From positions 109,569 to 173,568 of the forward strand of contig NZ_CBYM010000004.1 of NCBI RefSeq assembly GCF_000577815.1: a stretch of DNA of 64,000 nucleotides. Direction: 5' to 3'. The notes beneath the pieces are model-generated. The model saw only the letters and a list, made by a program, of their open reading frames with translations. It was not told the origin of the DNA and searched no databases. Of the stretch, positions 38,051-47,728 are shown piece by piece. The position numbers were made by a program, and so were the translations under genes. The stretch's first letter is position 1, and every line of letters begins with the position of its first letter. This DNA is from Clostridium saudiense (GTDB taxonomy: Bacteria > Bacillota > Clostridia > Clostridiales > Clostridiaceae).

Positions 38051-38140
38051 TTAACTAATTTAAGAACTAGAATTGGTTAAAAAATAAGGAATTTAGTCTT
38101 GGAGTGATATCTGTTTATATCTTCTTCTTAAAGAGACGGA
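38051..38140 (+). promoter_or_regulatory. Structured 5' leader of the Suv3-like helicase gene
   Basis: Two hairpins are visible in the 412-base gap 37808-38219. TTAACTAATT (38051-38060) pairs with AATTGGTTAA (38071-38080). GGAGTGATAT (38101-38110) pairs with ATATCTTCTT (38117-38126), extended by GTCT/AGAC outside it. The segment after it is unusually GC-rich for this DNA (GACGGAAGTATTACAACGGC). It matches no riboswitch class I know. The rest of the gap is AT-rich promoter DNA for the divergent genes. Confidence 0.45.
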
Positions 38141-38219
38141 AGTATTACAACGGCTAGGTATAAGATAAAGAATTAAGATTCATAAAATATAACAAAGTAA
38201 TTTATAAAGGAATGATGGG

Positions 38220-40967
38220 ATGAGCTCAATTAAGTGTACACTAAGAAAAGAAACAAAAAATGAAATAGCTAAATACATAGATAATGAATTTATTAATGAA
38301 ACAATAAAAGAAATTGTTAAATACATAAAAGAAGTTAATAAAGTTCAAATAGATGATTCAAATTACAATAAGTATGATATAAATTCAAAGGTCGATTTAA
38401 TAGATAATGGACCATTTAATATTTATGATTATACATATGTGAAAGATTTTTTATATGAAGTATCATGGGAAGGTTCATATATTGAAGACTTAAAAGAAAT
38501 TGAAGAAAATGATGATGATACACCTGTATATAAGTATGAGCCAAAAGATATTGCTACTGTTATATATGAAAAAGTAGCAACTATAATGGAGCAAAAAAAA
38601 GGTGAATTATATAAAAAATTTAAAAGTAAATATAATGATGAATTCATATGGAATAGTGTTAGATGGTATAAGAGAACTAGAGATGGAAAGGTATATTATG
38701 ATTTAGACTTAGAAGAGTTAAATGATGATAAAAAAAGAAGTATAGAAGAAAAAATAAAAGTAGAAATAGGAAACGGATTTAAAACAAGATGGGGTGCAGC
38801 AGTTGCAGTTAAGGTAGCACCATTAGAAGAAAAACTTTTATTAGATATTTATGATAAGGGCTGTGTAGCACTTGGTATTGCTAATGATTGTTATACAGAA
38901 ATTGTAGAAGAAGATAAAAGTGATGATGAAGAAAAATTAATAAAGCTTATGATAGAAAGCTGTGAAGAGGCAAGTTCATCAACAAAAGGAATAAATAGAC
39001 TTAAAGTTAAGGTTGTTAATTCAATTGATAAAAGATTAGATAATCTTATTAATGTGAATATTTATAAGACAAAAGAACATATGAATTTATTTTTAGAAGA
39101 TGCTAAAGGTATGGTCTTTGGATATTATAAAAGTGTTAATTTACCAGGCTTTAGAAGAAACCTTGTATCTAAGGAAGATAAAATTAATGAAATAATAAAA
39201 AGAATTGCAGTAGTTGAAAATATTCTTTATAAGGAATATTTAAAAGAAAATGAAAAAGCACCATCTATTGATGAAATGATAGAGTTTAAAGAATGTATTC
39301 CTTGGATATGTATAAAAGGTTTAGTATGGACATCAGAAAATATCTATATTAAAAATAAAGCAAAAGATGAAATTCAAGAAATAATTTTAGATAATCCAAT
39401 ATATGAATATAAAGAAACTAGAGAGATGAAAAGACATTTTTATCTTCATGTTGGTGAAACTAATACAGGAAAGACACATGCAAGTATTGAAAGACTTATG
39501 GAAGTAGAAACTGGGGTTTATTTAGCACCATTAAGGTTATTAGCTCTTGAAATTCAAGATAAGCTTAATTCAGAAAATATATCTTGTTCATTATTAACAG
39601 GAGAAGAAGAAGATATTATTTCATATGCAGGGCATGTATCATCAACAATTGAAAAGCTACAGCTTGGAACTCCTTATGATGTATGTGTTATAGATGAAGC
39701 TCAAATGATTGCGGATAAACAAAGAGGATGGGCATGGACAAGAGCTATAATAGGTGTAATGGCTCCAGAAGTTCATATATGTATGGCACCAGAAGCAAAG
39801 GATGTAATAATTAAGCTAATAAAAGATTGTAATGACACATATGAAGTTATTGAACATAAAAGAGATACGGAACTGATATTTGAAGATAAAAAGTTTGATT
39901 TAAATAAGGATGTTAAACCAGGAGATGCATTAGTTGTATTTGGTAAAAAGAAGGCGCTTGCAGTTTCAGCACAGCTTCTTAATAACAATATAAAAACAAG
40001 TATAATTTATGGATCACTACCATATTCAACAAGAAAGAAACAGTTTGAAAGATTTTTAGATGGAGAAACAGAAGTAATAGTATGTACAGATGCTATTGGA
40101 ATGGGAGTAAATCTTCCTATAAAACGTATTGTATTTTTAGAAACAAGAAAATATGATGGGGTGTCCCTAAGAAAATTAAATGTTTCTGAAATAAAGCAAA
40201 TAGCAGGAAGAGCAGGGCGTAAAGGTATCTATAATAAAGGTTATGTTGCAACTATGAGCGATCCTAATTTGATAAGAGATGCATTAAAAGCAAAAACAAA
40301 GAAAATTGAAAAATGTTTTATAGGAATACCAGATTCTATTCTTGAAATAAATATAGATCTTGTAGATGCTTTAAAAACATGGAGTACAATGCCTGTAAAA
40401 GGATATTATGAAAAATCAGATGTAACAACAATAATTTATCTTTTAAATAGATTAAAGAAGCTTAATATAGAGGCTTCAAAAGAAGAACTTTTAAAAATGG
40501 CAACAATACCTTTTGAAGAAAATAATAAGGCAGTATGTGCATTGTGGGAAGAGTATTGTAAGATGTATAGTTCTGGAGCAGTAAATTTAAAGAAGCCAGT
40601 ACTTAAGAAAAATGTAAGTTCAAAGAAGGAGCTTGATGAACTTGAATGTTATTATAAGTCATTAGAATTAAATTATTCTTTTGGTAAGAATTTTAATATG
40701 ATGATAAATAATAGATATATTGCAATGGAAAAGGAAGATACAGCAAATAGAATAAATGAACTTCTTTTAACTAATCTTTTAGATCATGAAAGAGTTTGTA
40801 TAAACTGTGGTAAAAAGTTATCTTGGGATTATCCAAGTGAAAGATGTAGAGCTTGTAAGGAATTGATGAATGATGGTAAGGACTTTAGATATAAGAAAGT
40901 ATTTAGGGGAAATAGCAGAAGAAATGGATTTAATAGGGGTAATAGAAAAAGAAGAGATAGATATTAA
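38220..40967 (+). CDS. Suv3-like SF2 RNA helicase with zinc and RG-rich tail
   Basis: 915 residues. After an N-terminal region of about 400 residues without recognised domains comes the helicase core: Walker A VGETNTGKTHASIE, VYLAPLRLLALEI, Walker B CVIDEAQMIAD, then IYGSLPYSTRKKQFERFLDG, VCTDAIGMGVNLPIKR and QIAGRAGRKG. The G-E-T-N-T-G-K-T and D-E-A-Q-M combination is that of mitochondrial/bacterial Suv3-type helicases, which unwind RNA for degradation. The C-terminus has two Cys pairs (CINCGKKL and CRACKEL), a likely zinc ribbon, and a basic RG-rich tail (RGNSRRNGFNRGNRKRRDRY) suited to RNA binding. It is monocistronic, behind a structured leader. Confidence 0.86.
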   Translation: MSSIKCTLRKETKNEIAKYIDNEFINETIKEIVKYIKEVNKVQIDDSNYNKYDINSKVDLIDNGPFNIYDYTYVKDFLYEVSWEGSYIEDLKEIEENDDDTPVYKYEPKDIATVIYEKVATIMEQKKGELYKKFKSKYNDEFIWNSVRWYKRTRDGKVYYDLDLEELNDDKKRSIEEKIKVEIGNGFKTRWGAAVAVKVAPLEEKLLLDIYDKGCVALGIANDCYTEIVEEDKSDDEEKLIKLMIESCEEASSSTKGINRLKVKVVNSIDKRLDNLINVNIYKTKEHMNLFLEDAKGMVFGYYKSVNLPGFRRNLVSKEDKINEIIKRIAVVENILYKEYLKENEKAPSIDEMIEFKECIPWICIKGLVWTSENIYIKNKAKDEIQEIILDNPIYEYKETREMKRHFYLHVGETNTGKTHASIERLMEVETGVYLAPLRLLALEIQDKLNSENISCSLLTGEEEDIISYAGHVSSTIEKLQLGTPYDVCVIDEAQMIADKQRGWAWTRAIIGVMAPEVHICMAPEAKDVIIKLIKDCNDTYEVIEHKRDTELIFEDKKFDLNKDVKPGDALVVFGKKKALAVSAQLLNNNIKTSIIYGSLPYSTRKKQFERFLDGETEVIVCTDAIGMGVNLPIKRIVFLETRKYDGVSLRKLNVSEIKQIAGRAGRKGIYNKGYVATMSDPNLIRDALKAKTKKIEKCFIGIPDSILEINIDLVDALKTWSTMPVKGYYEKSDVTTIIYLLNRLKKLNIEASKEELLKMATIPFEENNKAVCALWEEYCKMYSSGAVNLKKPVLKKNVSSKKELDELECYYKSLELNYSFGKNFNMMINNRYIAMEKEDTANRINELLLTNLLDHERVCINCGKKLSWDYPSERCRACKELMNDGKDFRYKKVFRGNSRRNGFNRGNRKRRDRY

Positions 40968-41061
40968 ATTGAAGCTTTCTTAAGATTAAAATTTATGTTT
41001 AAGAAAAGATATGTTTAGGCTATAATAAAAAGTAAGAATAAGAGTGGTAAGGAGGGGTAAA

Positions 41062-41610
41062 ATGGATATTATTAAAGATTATATCTACTCTGAAGAGGAT
41101 TTTGAAGAAATTCAGAAGAATTTTAATGGTAAAGCAGAATTTGATAATGGGTCAATATTTTTAACTTCAAATACGTCTATTGAGCATAATAGGATAAAAA
41201 GGAGAATATTATCTAAACTTGATGACTTCTTTAAAGGGTCAAAATGTGAGCCTTTTGATGAACAAATAGAAGTAATATTTCAAAGCAAAGATGAATTATA
41301 TAAATATAAACCCGATATTTTTGTAATGTGTGAAAATGCTACTACAAAGGGAGAAAGTTTTACTTCAGTTCCTAAAATTATATTTGAAGTAGTTTCTAAA
41401 AGTACGGCATCTCATGATTATATAACTAAACTTGCAGTATATCAAAAGTTTAAGGTAGAAGAATATAATATTGTAGAACAAAGTGGGAAAATTATACAGT
41501 ACTCTTTGTTAGATAATCAATATATTATTTCTGATGTTTATAAAAATGAAGATGAATATGTTAGTACAGTATTTACTGATTTAAAAATAAGTTTAAAAGA
41601 AATATATTAG
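41062..41610 (+). CDS. Uma2 family (DUF820) PD-(D/E)xK nuclease-like protein
   Basis: 182 residues from the ATG at 41062 with RBS AAGGAGGGG. The pattern YKPDIFVMCE followed by PKIIFEVVSKSTASHDYITKL gives the D...E-x-V core and conserved Lys of Uma2 proteins. The N-terminus YIYSEEDFEEI and the EHNRIKRRI segment are also family-like. Uma2 proteins are abundant in cyanobacteria and scattered in clostridia. Their function is unclear, and a nuclease activity is predicted from the fold. It follows the RNA helicase by about 95 bases and may share its transcript. Confidence 0.87.
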   Translation: MDIIKDYIYSEEDFEEIQKNFNGKAEFDNGSIFLTSNTSIEHNRIKRRILSKLDDFFKGSKCEPFDEQIEVIFQSKDELYKYKPDIFVMCENATTKGESFTSVPKIIFEVVSKSTASHDYITKLAVYQKFKVEEYNIVEQSGKIIQYSLLDNQYIISDVYKNEDEYVSTVFTDLKISLKEIY

Positions 41611-41656
41611 TTTAAGAATGGTTTTGATTATTATTGGATTAATTAATGGAAAATAC

Positions 41657-41760
41657 TTGACAACTCAATAATGGGTAGTATACTAAAATTATAAAAAATG
41701 GAAATATTCAACAAAGGTGTTGAACATATTTTATATATGTCAGCACCTTTGTTTTTTTTA
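41657..41760 (+). ncRNA. Candidate 65-70 nt RNA: strong promoter plus terminator
   Basis: TTGACA at 41657-41662 and TATACT at 41679-41684, with a 16-base spacer, form a near-consensus promoter. Transcription from about 41691 would end at a hairpin (arms ACAAAGGTGTTGA and TCAGCACCTTTGT within 41711-41751) followed by eight Ts. No open frame lies between. Either this is an independent small RNA or an attenuated leader of the nucleoside transporter operon that starts 110 bases later. It does not match the purine riboswitch. Confidence 0.6.
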
Positions 41761-41871
41761 TTTTTTTAAGAAATATAAAAAATAATGAATATAAGTTTTA
41801 AAAGTGTAGTATTTGTTAAATGTAAACAAATTTATAAATATTATCAAAAAATATAGAAGGGGGAGTTATTT

Positions 41872-43095
41872 ATGAAAAAATTGTTAAGTTTAATTTTGGC
41901 ATTATCTATGACAGTAATGATGCTTGTAGGATGTCAATCAGGAGGAAGCACAGAAGATACGGATAAAGATAATACTGCTAAAAGCGAAGACTCTACTAGT
42001 GAAAAATCTGATATAAAGGTTGGGATTATTTACATTGGAGATGAAAATGAAGGATATACGGAAGCTCATATGACTGGTATTAAAGAAATGAAAGAAGCTT
42101 TAGGTTTATCTGATGATCAAGTTATTGAAGTTACAAATATACCTGAAGATCAAACATGTTATGATACAGCAAAAGATTTAGTTGGACAAGGATGTAATGT
42201 TATTTTTGCAAATAGTTTTGGACATGAAGATTATATGATTGAAGCTGCAAAGGAATTTCCAGATGTAGAGTTCTGCCATGCTACAGGATTTAAAGCTGCA
42301 AGCTCAGGATTAAGTAATATGCATAATTATTTTACAGCTATTTATGAATCACGTTATGTATCAGGTGTAGTAGCTGGTATGAAATTAAATGAAATGATAG
42401 AAAAGGGAGAAATAACAGCAGATAAATGTAAGATTGGATATGTTGGGGCTTATCCATATGCAGAAGTAATTTCTGGTTATACAGCATTTTATCTTGGAGT
42501 TAAGAGCGTATGTGAGTCAGCTACAATGGAAGTTCAATATACAAATAGCTGGGCAAGTATGGATTTAGAAAAATCTACAGCTGAAGCTTTAATTGCAGAT
42601 GGTTGTGTATTAATAAGTCAACATGCTGATACAGTAGGTGCAGCAACTGCTTGTGAAGCTGCTGGTGTTCCAATAGTTGGTTATAACGTAAGTATGATAG
42701 CAACAGCACCTAACACAGCATTAACCTCAGCATCTATTAATTGGGGTCCATATTATACTTATGCAGTAAAAGCTGTTATGGATGGTGAAAAGATTGATAC
42801 AGATTGGTGTAAGGGATATTCAGAAGGAGCAGATTGCATAACTGAATTAAATAAAAATACTATTGCAGAAGGTACTGAAGAAAAGGTAGCAGAAGTAGAG
42901 CAAGGTATTAAAGATGGTACAATTCATGTATTTGATACAAGTAAATTTACTGTAGATGGTTCTTCATTAGAAGATTTAATTGAATCAAATGAAGACTATA
43001 AGAAATATGCAGATTATGTTTCTGATGGATATTATCATGAATCAGAAGCAGCATCAGCTCCATCATTTGATATTAAAATTGACGGAATAGAGTAA
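41872..43095 (+). CDS. BMP family nucleoside-binding lipoprotein
   Basis: 407 residues with a signal peptide ending in the lipobox LVGC (Cys21). The mature protein is of the BMP/PnrA type: VGIIYIGDENEGYTEAHMTG, the switch region NIIFANSFGHEDYM (here VIFANSFG), and DGCVLISQHADT. In this family the protein captures purine or other nucleosides outside the cell. The following three genes encode the rest of the importer (ATPase and two permeases), as in nupABC/yufNOPQ systems. RBS GGGGGAG. Confidence 0.9.
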   Translation: MKKLLSLILALSMTVMMLVGCQSGGSTEDTDKDNTAKSEDSTSEKSDIKVGIIYIGDENEGYTEAHMTGIKEMKEALGLSDDQVIEVTNIPEDQTCYDTAKDLVGQGCNVIFANSFGHEDYMIEAAKEFPDVEFCHATGFKAASSGLSNMHNYFTAIYESRYVSGVVAGMKLNEMIEKGEITADKCKIGYVGAYPYAEVISGYTAFYLGVKSVCESATMEVQYTNSWASMDLEKSTAEALIADGCVLISQHADTVGAATACEAAGVPIVGYNVSMIATAPNTALTSASINWGPYYTYAVKAVMDGEKIDTDWCKGYSEGADCITELNKNTIAEGTEEKVAEVEQGIKDGTIHVFDTSKFTVDGSSLEDLIESNEDYKKYADYVSDGYYHESEAASAPSFDIKIDGIE

Positions 43096-43115
43096 GATAG
43101 TTAAAAGTCTTTTAT

Positions 43116-43253
43116 CAGTTAATAGTTAATAGTTTTGAGTTAATAGTTGAGGGGGAAACTACTTGGGGGGACTTAAAATATATGTTTTTTTAAAATTTAG
43201 CACGGCTGAATTTATTCTACTAACTATTAACTCTTAACTATTAACTCCTAACT
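43116..43253. repeat. Intergenic palindromic element built from AGTTAATAGTTA units
   Basis: The left arm (43117-43150) contains repeats of GTTAATAGTT; the right arm (43220-43252) contains the complementary AACTATTAACTC twice. The two arms can form a long stem enclosing about 70 bases with runs GGGGG and GGGGGG. It lies inside the transporter operon, between binding protein and ATPase. It looks like a dispersed non-coding palindromic repeat of the REP/MITE kind, but no second copy is in the window. Confidence 0.6.
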
Positions 43254-43273
43254 AAAAAAAAGGGGTGTTTATT

Positions 43274-44830
43274 GTGGAAAAGGTAGCACTGGAATTGAGG
43301 AATGTTACTAAACGGTTTGGACAAGTTATTGCAAATGATAAAGTAAGTCTTTCTGTTAATAAAGGAGAGATACTAGCTGTTTTAGGTGAAAATGGTAGTG
43401 GAAAAACAACACTTATGAATATAATTTCAGGAATTTATTTTCCAGATGAAGGAGAAGTATTTATTAATGATAATAAAGTTAATATTTGTTCTCCCAAGGA
43501 TGCTTTTTCATTAGGGATAGGAATGATACACCAGCATTTTAAATTAATTAATATTTTGACAGCGGCAGAAAATATTATTCTTGGAAATGAAAAAAAAGAA
43601 AAGCTAAATATGGTTCAAGTTGAAAAAGAAATTAAGGAATTATCAGAAAGCTATGGATTTGAACTAAATCCATCACAAAAAATTTATGATATGTCGGTAT
43701 CTCAAAAACAAACAGTAGAAATAGTAAAAGTTCTTTATAGAGGAGCTAATATTTTAATTTTAGATGAACCTACAGCAGTATTAACACCACAAGAAACAGA
43801 AAAATTATTTTCAGTATTACGAAATATGCGTGCTGATGGAAAATCTATAATAATAATTACTCATAAATTAAATGAAGTATTAGAAATTTCAGATAGAGTT
43901 TCAGTTTTGAGAAAAGGAAAATATATAGGAACAATAAACACAAAAGATGCTAGCTTTGAATCACTTACAGAAATGATGGTAGGGCAAAAAATAGTACTTA
44001 ATATTGAAAGAGATGAAGTTATAAATCCACAAAAAAGAATAGAAATTAAAGGTTTAACATGTGTTAATTCTGATGGAATAAATTCTTTAGATAATGTATC
44101 TTTAGTAGCTAATAGTGGAGAAGTACTTGGAATTGCAGGTATAGCAGGAAGCGGGCAAAAGGAGCTTTTAGAAGCTATAGCTGGTATTCAAGAAATTAAA
44201 AGTGGAAGTATTATATATACTTCATCAGAAGGTAAGGACATAAACATAACTAATATGAATTCAGATGATATTCAGAAAAATGAAATAAAGATATCTTTTG
44301 TTCCAGAAGATCGTCTTGGTATGGGACTGGTATCTTCTATGGATATAACTGATAATATGATGCTAAAAAACTATAAAAAGAATTCAGGATTTTTTGTTCC
44401 ACGTAAAAAAGCAAAAGAATTAGCATTATCTATTATTAAAGAGTTAGATATTGTAACTCCTAGTGCAGAAACTCCTGTGGGAAGACTTTCAGGAGGAAAT
44501 GTACAAAAAGTATTGGTTGGACGTGAAATTAATTCCAACCCAAGAGTATTAATGCTTGCATATCCAGTAAGAGGATTAGATATAAACTCATCTTACACAA
44601 TATATAATCTTATAAATGAGCAAAAGAAAAAAGGTGTAGCAGTTATTTGTGTTATAGAAGATTTAGATATTTTACTTGAACTTTGTGATAGGATTGTTGT
44701 TTTAAATAAGGGAAAAGTTGCAGCTATATTAGATGCTAGAACAACTAATAAAGAGGAAGTAGGACTTCTTATGACGAAGAGTGGAAAGGAAAGTGAGGAA
44801 AATGAGCAAAAACTTACAACTTGCAAATAA
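43274..44830 (+). CDS. Nucleoside ABC transporter ATPase (double ABC domain)
   Basis: 518 residues from the GTG at 43274 (RBS AGGGG eight bases upstream). The first ABC domain has Walker A GENGSGKTTLMNI, the Q-loop MIHQHFKL, a variant signature MSVSQKQTVEI and Walker B LILDEPTAVLTP. The second has a degenerate Walker A GIAGSGQKELLEA, a good signature LSGGNVQKVLVGRE and a Walker B without the usual Glu (LMLAYPVRGLDI). One functional and one degenerate site is normal for YufO/RbsA-type proteins. Its 3' end overlaps the first permease gene by 29 bases. Confidence 0.92.
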   Translation: MEKVALELRNVTKRFGQVIANDKVSLSVNKGEILAVLGENGSGKTTLMNIISGIYFPDEGEVFINDNKVNICSPKDAFSLGIGMIHQHFKLINILTAAENIILGNEKKEKLNMVQVEKEIKELSESYGFELNPSQKIYDMSVSQKQTVEIVKVLYRGANILILDEPTAVLTPQETEKLFSVLRNMRADGKSIIIITHKLNEVLEISDRVSVLRKGKYIGTINTKDASFESLTEMMVGQKIVLNIERDEVINPQKRIEIKGLTCVNSDGINSLDNVSLVANSGEVLGIAGIAGSGQKELLEAIAGIQEIKSGSIIYTSSEGKDINITNMNSDDIQKNEIKISFVPEDRLGMGLVSSMDITDNMMLKNYKKNSGFFVPRKKAKELALSIIKELDIVTPSAETPVGRLSGGNVQKVLVGREINSNPRVLMLAYPVRGLDINSSYTIYNLINEQKKKGVAVICVIEDLDILLELCDRIVVLNKGKVAAILDARTTNKEEVGLLMTKSGKESEENEQKLTTCK

Positions 44831-45911
44831 AGAACCACTGTTTCATATGGTAAAAAGAGATACTATTTCTATAAAAAAAGCTTGGGGAATTCGTATAATA
44901 GCACTTTTTTTTGCTTTGATAGCATGTGCACTTTTTATTGTACCAATTACTCATTTAAATCCAATAGAAATATATAAAACAATTATAGAAGGTGCAATTG
45001 GAAATAGTACAAGACTATGGACAACAATTCGCGAAATAACAGTATTATTATGTATAGCAATTGGATTAACACCTGCTTTTAAAATGAAATTTTGGAATAT
45101 AGGAGCAGAAGGACAAGTCCTTATGGGAGGAACTATGGCAGCTGCTCTTATGATATATATGGGAGATAAGGTATCAAATTGGGTTTTATTGATACTTATT
45201 TTTATATTTAGTGCAGTAGCAGGAATGATATGGGGACTAATTCCAGCATTTTTTAAAGCTCATCTCAATACTAATGAAACATTATTTACATTAATGCTAA
45301 ATTACGTTGCAATACAAATTGTATCTTGCTGTATTGTTTTTTGGGAAAATCCAAAAGGATCTAATACAGTAGGAATTATTAATTCTATTACCAATTCAGG
45401 ATGGTTTCCAAAGGTATTTGGAATGACTTATGGATTAAATATTATTTTAGTAGCCTTATTAACTATAGGAATCTTCTTCTTTTTAAAGTCTAGCAAAATG
45501 GGTTATGAAATATCAGTAGTTGGTGAAGGGGTTGATACTGCTAATTATGCTGGGGTAAATGTAAAAAAAGTAATTTTAAAAACAATGGCTCTTTCAGGAG
45601 CAATATGTGGATTTACAGGAAGCCTTATTGTTAGTGGATCAAGTCATACAATTTCTACAACTATAGCAGGAGGATTTGGTTTTACAGCAATAATAGTTGC
45701 TTGGATGGCTAAATTTAATACATTTGCAATGATACCAGTTACAGCAGTTCTTATTTTTATGCAACAAGGTTCTATTCAAATTGCAACAAAATTTGGTCTT
45801 AATAAAAGTGCTTCAGATATTATTACAGGAATAATATTATTTTTCTTAATAGGATGCGAATTCTTTATTAATTATAAGTTAGAATTCACAAAAATTAAGA
45901 AGGAGGTGTAA
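44802..45911 (+). CDS. Nucleoside ABC transporter permease (YufP-like)
   Basis: 369 residues from the ATG at 44802, with GTGAGG upstream and inside the ATPase gene. About nine hydrophobic segments and the BPD_transp_2 pattern are present: KFWNIGAEGQVLMGGTMAA near residue 90 and YEISVVGEGVDTANYAGVNV in the cytoplasmic coupling region. It is the longer of the two membrane subunits, as in NupB/YufP. Translation is probably coupled to the ATPase. Confidence 0.92.
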   Translation: MSKNLQLANKEPLFHMVKRDTISIKKAWGIRIIALFFALIACALFIVPITHLNPIEIYKTIIEGAIGNSTRLWTTIREITVLLCIAIGLTPAFKMKFWNIGAEGQVLMGGTMAAALMIYMGDKVSNWVLLILIFIFSAVAGMIWGLIPAFFKAHLNTNETLFTLMLNYVAIQIVSCCIVFWENPKGSNTVGIINSITNSGWFPKVFGMTYGLNIILVALLTIGIFFFLKSSKMGYEISVVGEGVDTANYAGVNVKKVILKTMALSGAICGFTGSLIVSGSSHTISTTIAGGFGFTAIIVAWMAKFNTFAMIPVTAVLIFMQQGSIQIATKFGLNKSASDIITGIILFFLIGCEFFINYKLEFTKIKKEV

Positions 45912-45915
45912 TAAT

Positions 45916-46896
45916 ATGAATGTTGTTTTAGTATTTATTCAAAAAGCAATTGCACAAGGAATTGGAATTTTATTTGGAGCTACTGGTGAAATTATAACTG
46001 AAAAATCAGGAAATTTAAATTTAGGTATACCAGGAATTATGTATATGGGTGGAATTTCAGGTCTTATGGGAGCATTCTTTTATGAAAATAGTAGCGCAAA
46101 TCCAAATGCATTTATTGGATTTTTAATTTCATTAGTATGTGCTTTGATTTTTTCAGCTTTAGGTAGTCTTATTTATAGTTTCCTTACAATTACTCTTAGA
46201 GCCAATCAAAATGTAGTTGGACTTGCACTAACTACCTTTGGAATAGGATTTGGTAACTTCTTTGGAGGTTCAATAAGTAAATTAGCAGGTGGTGTTGGAC
46301 AAATTTCAGTTGCAGTAACTGCTAGTGCATATAGAGCTAAAATACCAGTTTTGTGTGATATACCTGTAATTGGAGATTTATTATTTTCTTATGGATTTTT
46401 AACTTATTTTGCAATTGTACTTTCCATTTGTATAGGAATATTTTTAAAGAAAAGTAGAATAGGATTAAACTTACAAGCAGTTGGAGAAGATCCATCAACA
46501 GCGGATTCAGTTGGAATTAATGTAAGTAAGTATAAATATGTATCTACTATACTTGGTGGGGCTATTAGTGGTTTAGGCGGATTATACTTTGTAATGGAGT
46601 ATTTAGGTGGAACATGGACTAATAATGGGTTTGGAAATAGGGGATGGCTAGCTATTGCATTAGTAATTTTCTCATTATGGAAACCTATAAATGCTATTTT
46701 GGGTTCAATTTTATTTGGAGGATTATATGTAGTATATGCATATATTCCAGGTCTTAGCAGAGGTGGACAAGAACTAATTAAGATGCTTCCATATTTGGTT
46801 ACAATAATTGTTTTAATTATTACTAGTGCAAGGAATAAAAAAGAAAATCAGCCACCTGCATCTCTTGGAAAATCTTATTTTAGAGAAGAACGATAA
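45916..46896 (+). CDS. Nucleoside ABC transporter permease (YufQ-like)
   Basis: 326 residues with RBS AAGGAGGTG. Hydrophobic throughout, with the paired-permease features LTEKSGNLNLGIPGIMYMGG-like (here TEKSGNLNLGIPGIM), LGLALTTFGIG-like (VGLALTTFGIGF) and the coupling-loop motif LQAVGEDPSTADSVGINVSK. It is the second membrane subunit and the last gene of the importer operon. It starts four bases after the first permease. Confidence 0.92.
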   Translation: MNVVLVFIQKAIAQGIGILFGATGEIITEKSGNLNLGIPGIMYMGGISGLMGAFFYENSSANPNAFIGFLISLVCALIFSALGSLIYSFLTITLRANQNVVGLALTTFGIGFGNFFGGSISKLAGGVGQISVAVTASAYRAKIPVLCDIPVIGDLLFSYGFLTYFAIVLSICIGIFLKKSRIGLNLQAVGEDPSTADSVGINVSKYKYVSTILGGAISGLGGLYFVMEYLGGTWTNNGFGNRGWLAIALVIFSLWKPINAILGSILFGGLYVVYAYIPGLSRGGQELIKMLPYLVTIIVLIITSARNKKENQPPASLGKSYFREER

Positions 46897-46988
46897 ATAT
46901 GAAAGAGTTATGTATTTGTTTTAAGTAATGAATGTTGAATTGAATAAAAAAGAAGATTTTAATTTAATGAGAAATCAGAAAGGAAAGT

Positions 46989-47027
46989 AAAAGTTGTAGT
47001 ATTAATAAGTGGTACTACAACTTTTAA
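46989..47027 (+). terminator. Terminator of the nucleoside importer operon
   Basis: Arms AAAAGTTGTAGTA and TACTACAACTTTT, with a ten-base loop, stand 90 bases after the last permease. The right arm ends in TTTT, followed by AAAG. Confidence 0.72.
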
Positions 47028-47134
47028 AGTTTCAAATTGTTATTAGTTAAAATATTTCTTCTAAAGTGTATAAAATATGATATTAATAAGAAAAATGTAA
47101 AAGGGGGAACATATAAGATTTAGGAGCAAAATTT

Positions 47135-47671
47135 ATGAGTGATAAAACAAAAGAAAAGGTTAAATGTACAATACCAATTAAAGTTAATTCCTATGAAGAG
47201 TTATTCAATCCCTTAGATTATAGAAATCTTGCAGAGAGAGATATTAATGGGGAAGTGCATTCATGGATTGAAGAATATATTTCAAGAGTACCACAGAAAT
47301 TAAGTTCTATTAATGTTGAACTATTAATAAATATGCCAGAAGATGCTATGGATAAGGATAAAGAAGAAAAATCAAAATTAGGAATAATAAATTATTATAA
47401 TTCATTTTTTATATTACAAAAGAAGTTCAGCCTTATGGGAATAAAAAGAATATGTTATTATATATTTTCTGCATTAATTCTTTTAACTTGTTGGTTTTAT
47501 ATAAAAACATATTATGGAGAATCCTTACTAACATCATTATTAGATTCAGGTGGAACAGTATTATTGTGGGAAGTAATGAGTTTAATATTTATAGAAAGTA
47601 AAAATTTTAAGATTAAAGTAAATATTAATAAGAAGTTAAGTAAGATGAATATAGTATTTAAATACATATAA
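47135..47671 (+). CDS. Hypothetical membrane protein
   Basis: 178 residues. The first 100 are soluble and polar (IPIKVNSYEELFNPLDYRNL, VHSWIEEYISRVPQKL). A hydrophobic hairpin follows (RICYYIFSALILLTCWFYI and SGGTVLLWEVMSLIF), then a basic tail. No family is recognised. The start is assigned to the ATG at 47135, with AGGAG about ten bases before it. It is monocistronic and ends at a strong terminator shared with the convergent bglA gene. Confidence 0.6.
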   Translation: MSDKTKEKVKCTIPIKVNSYEELFNPLDYRNLAERDINGEVHSWIEEYISRVPQKLSSINVELLINMPEDAMDKDKEEKSKLGIINYYNSFFILQKKFSLMGIKRICYYIFSALILLTCWFYIKTYYGESLLTSLLDSGGTVLLWEVMSLIFIESKNFKIKVNINKKLSKMNIVFKYI

Positions 47672-47672
47672 T

Positions 47673-47728
47673 AAGCTACTCTTAGGAGGGAGAAAAGTGT
47701 TCCTTTTTCCTAAAGAGTAGCTTGTTTT

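Noticed and set aside
41690..41871. Purine riboswitch before the nucleoside importer
   Set aside because: No three-way junction with the conserved purine-aptamer core is visible. The leader is a single long hairpin terminator.
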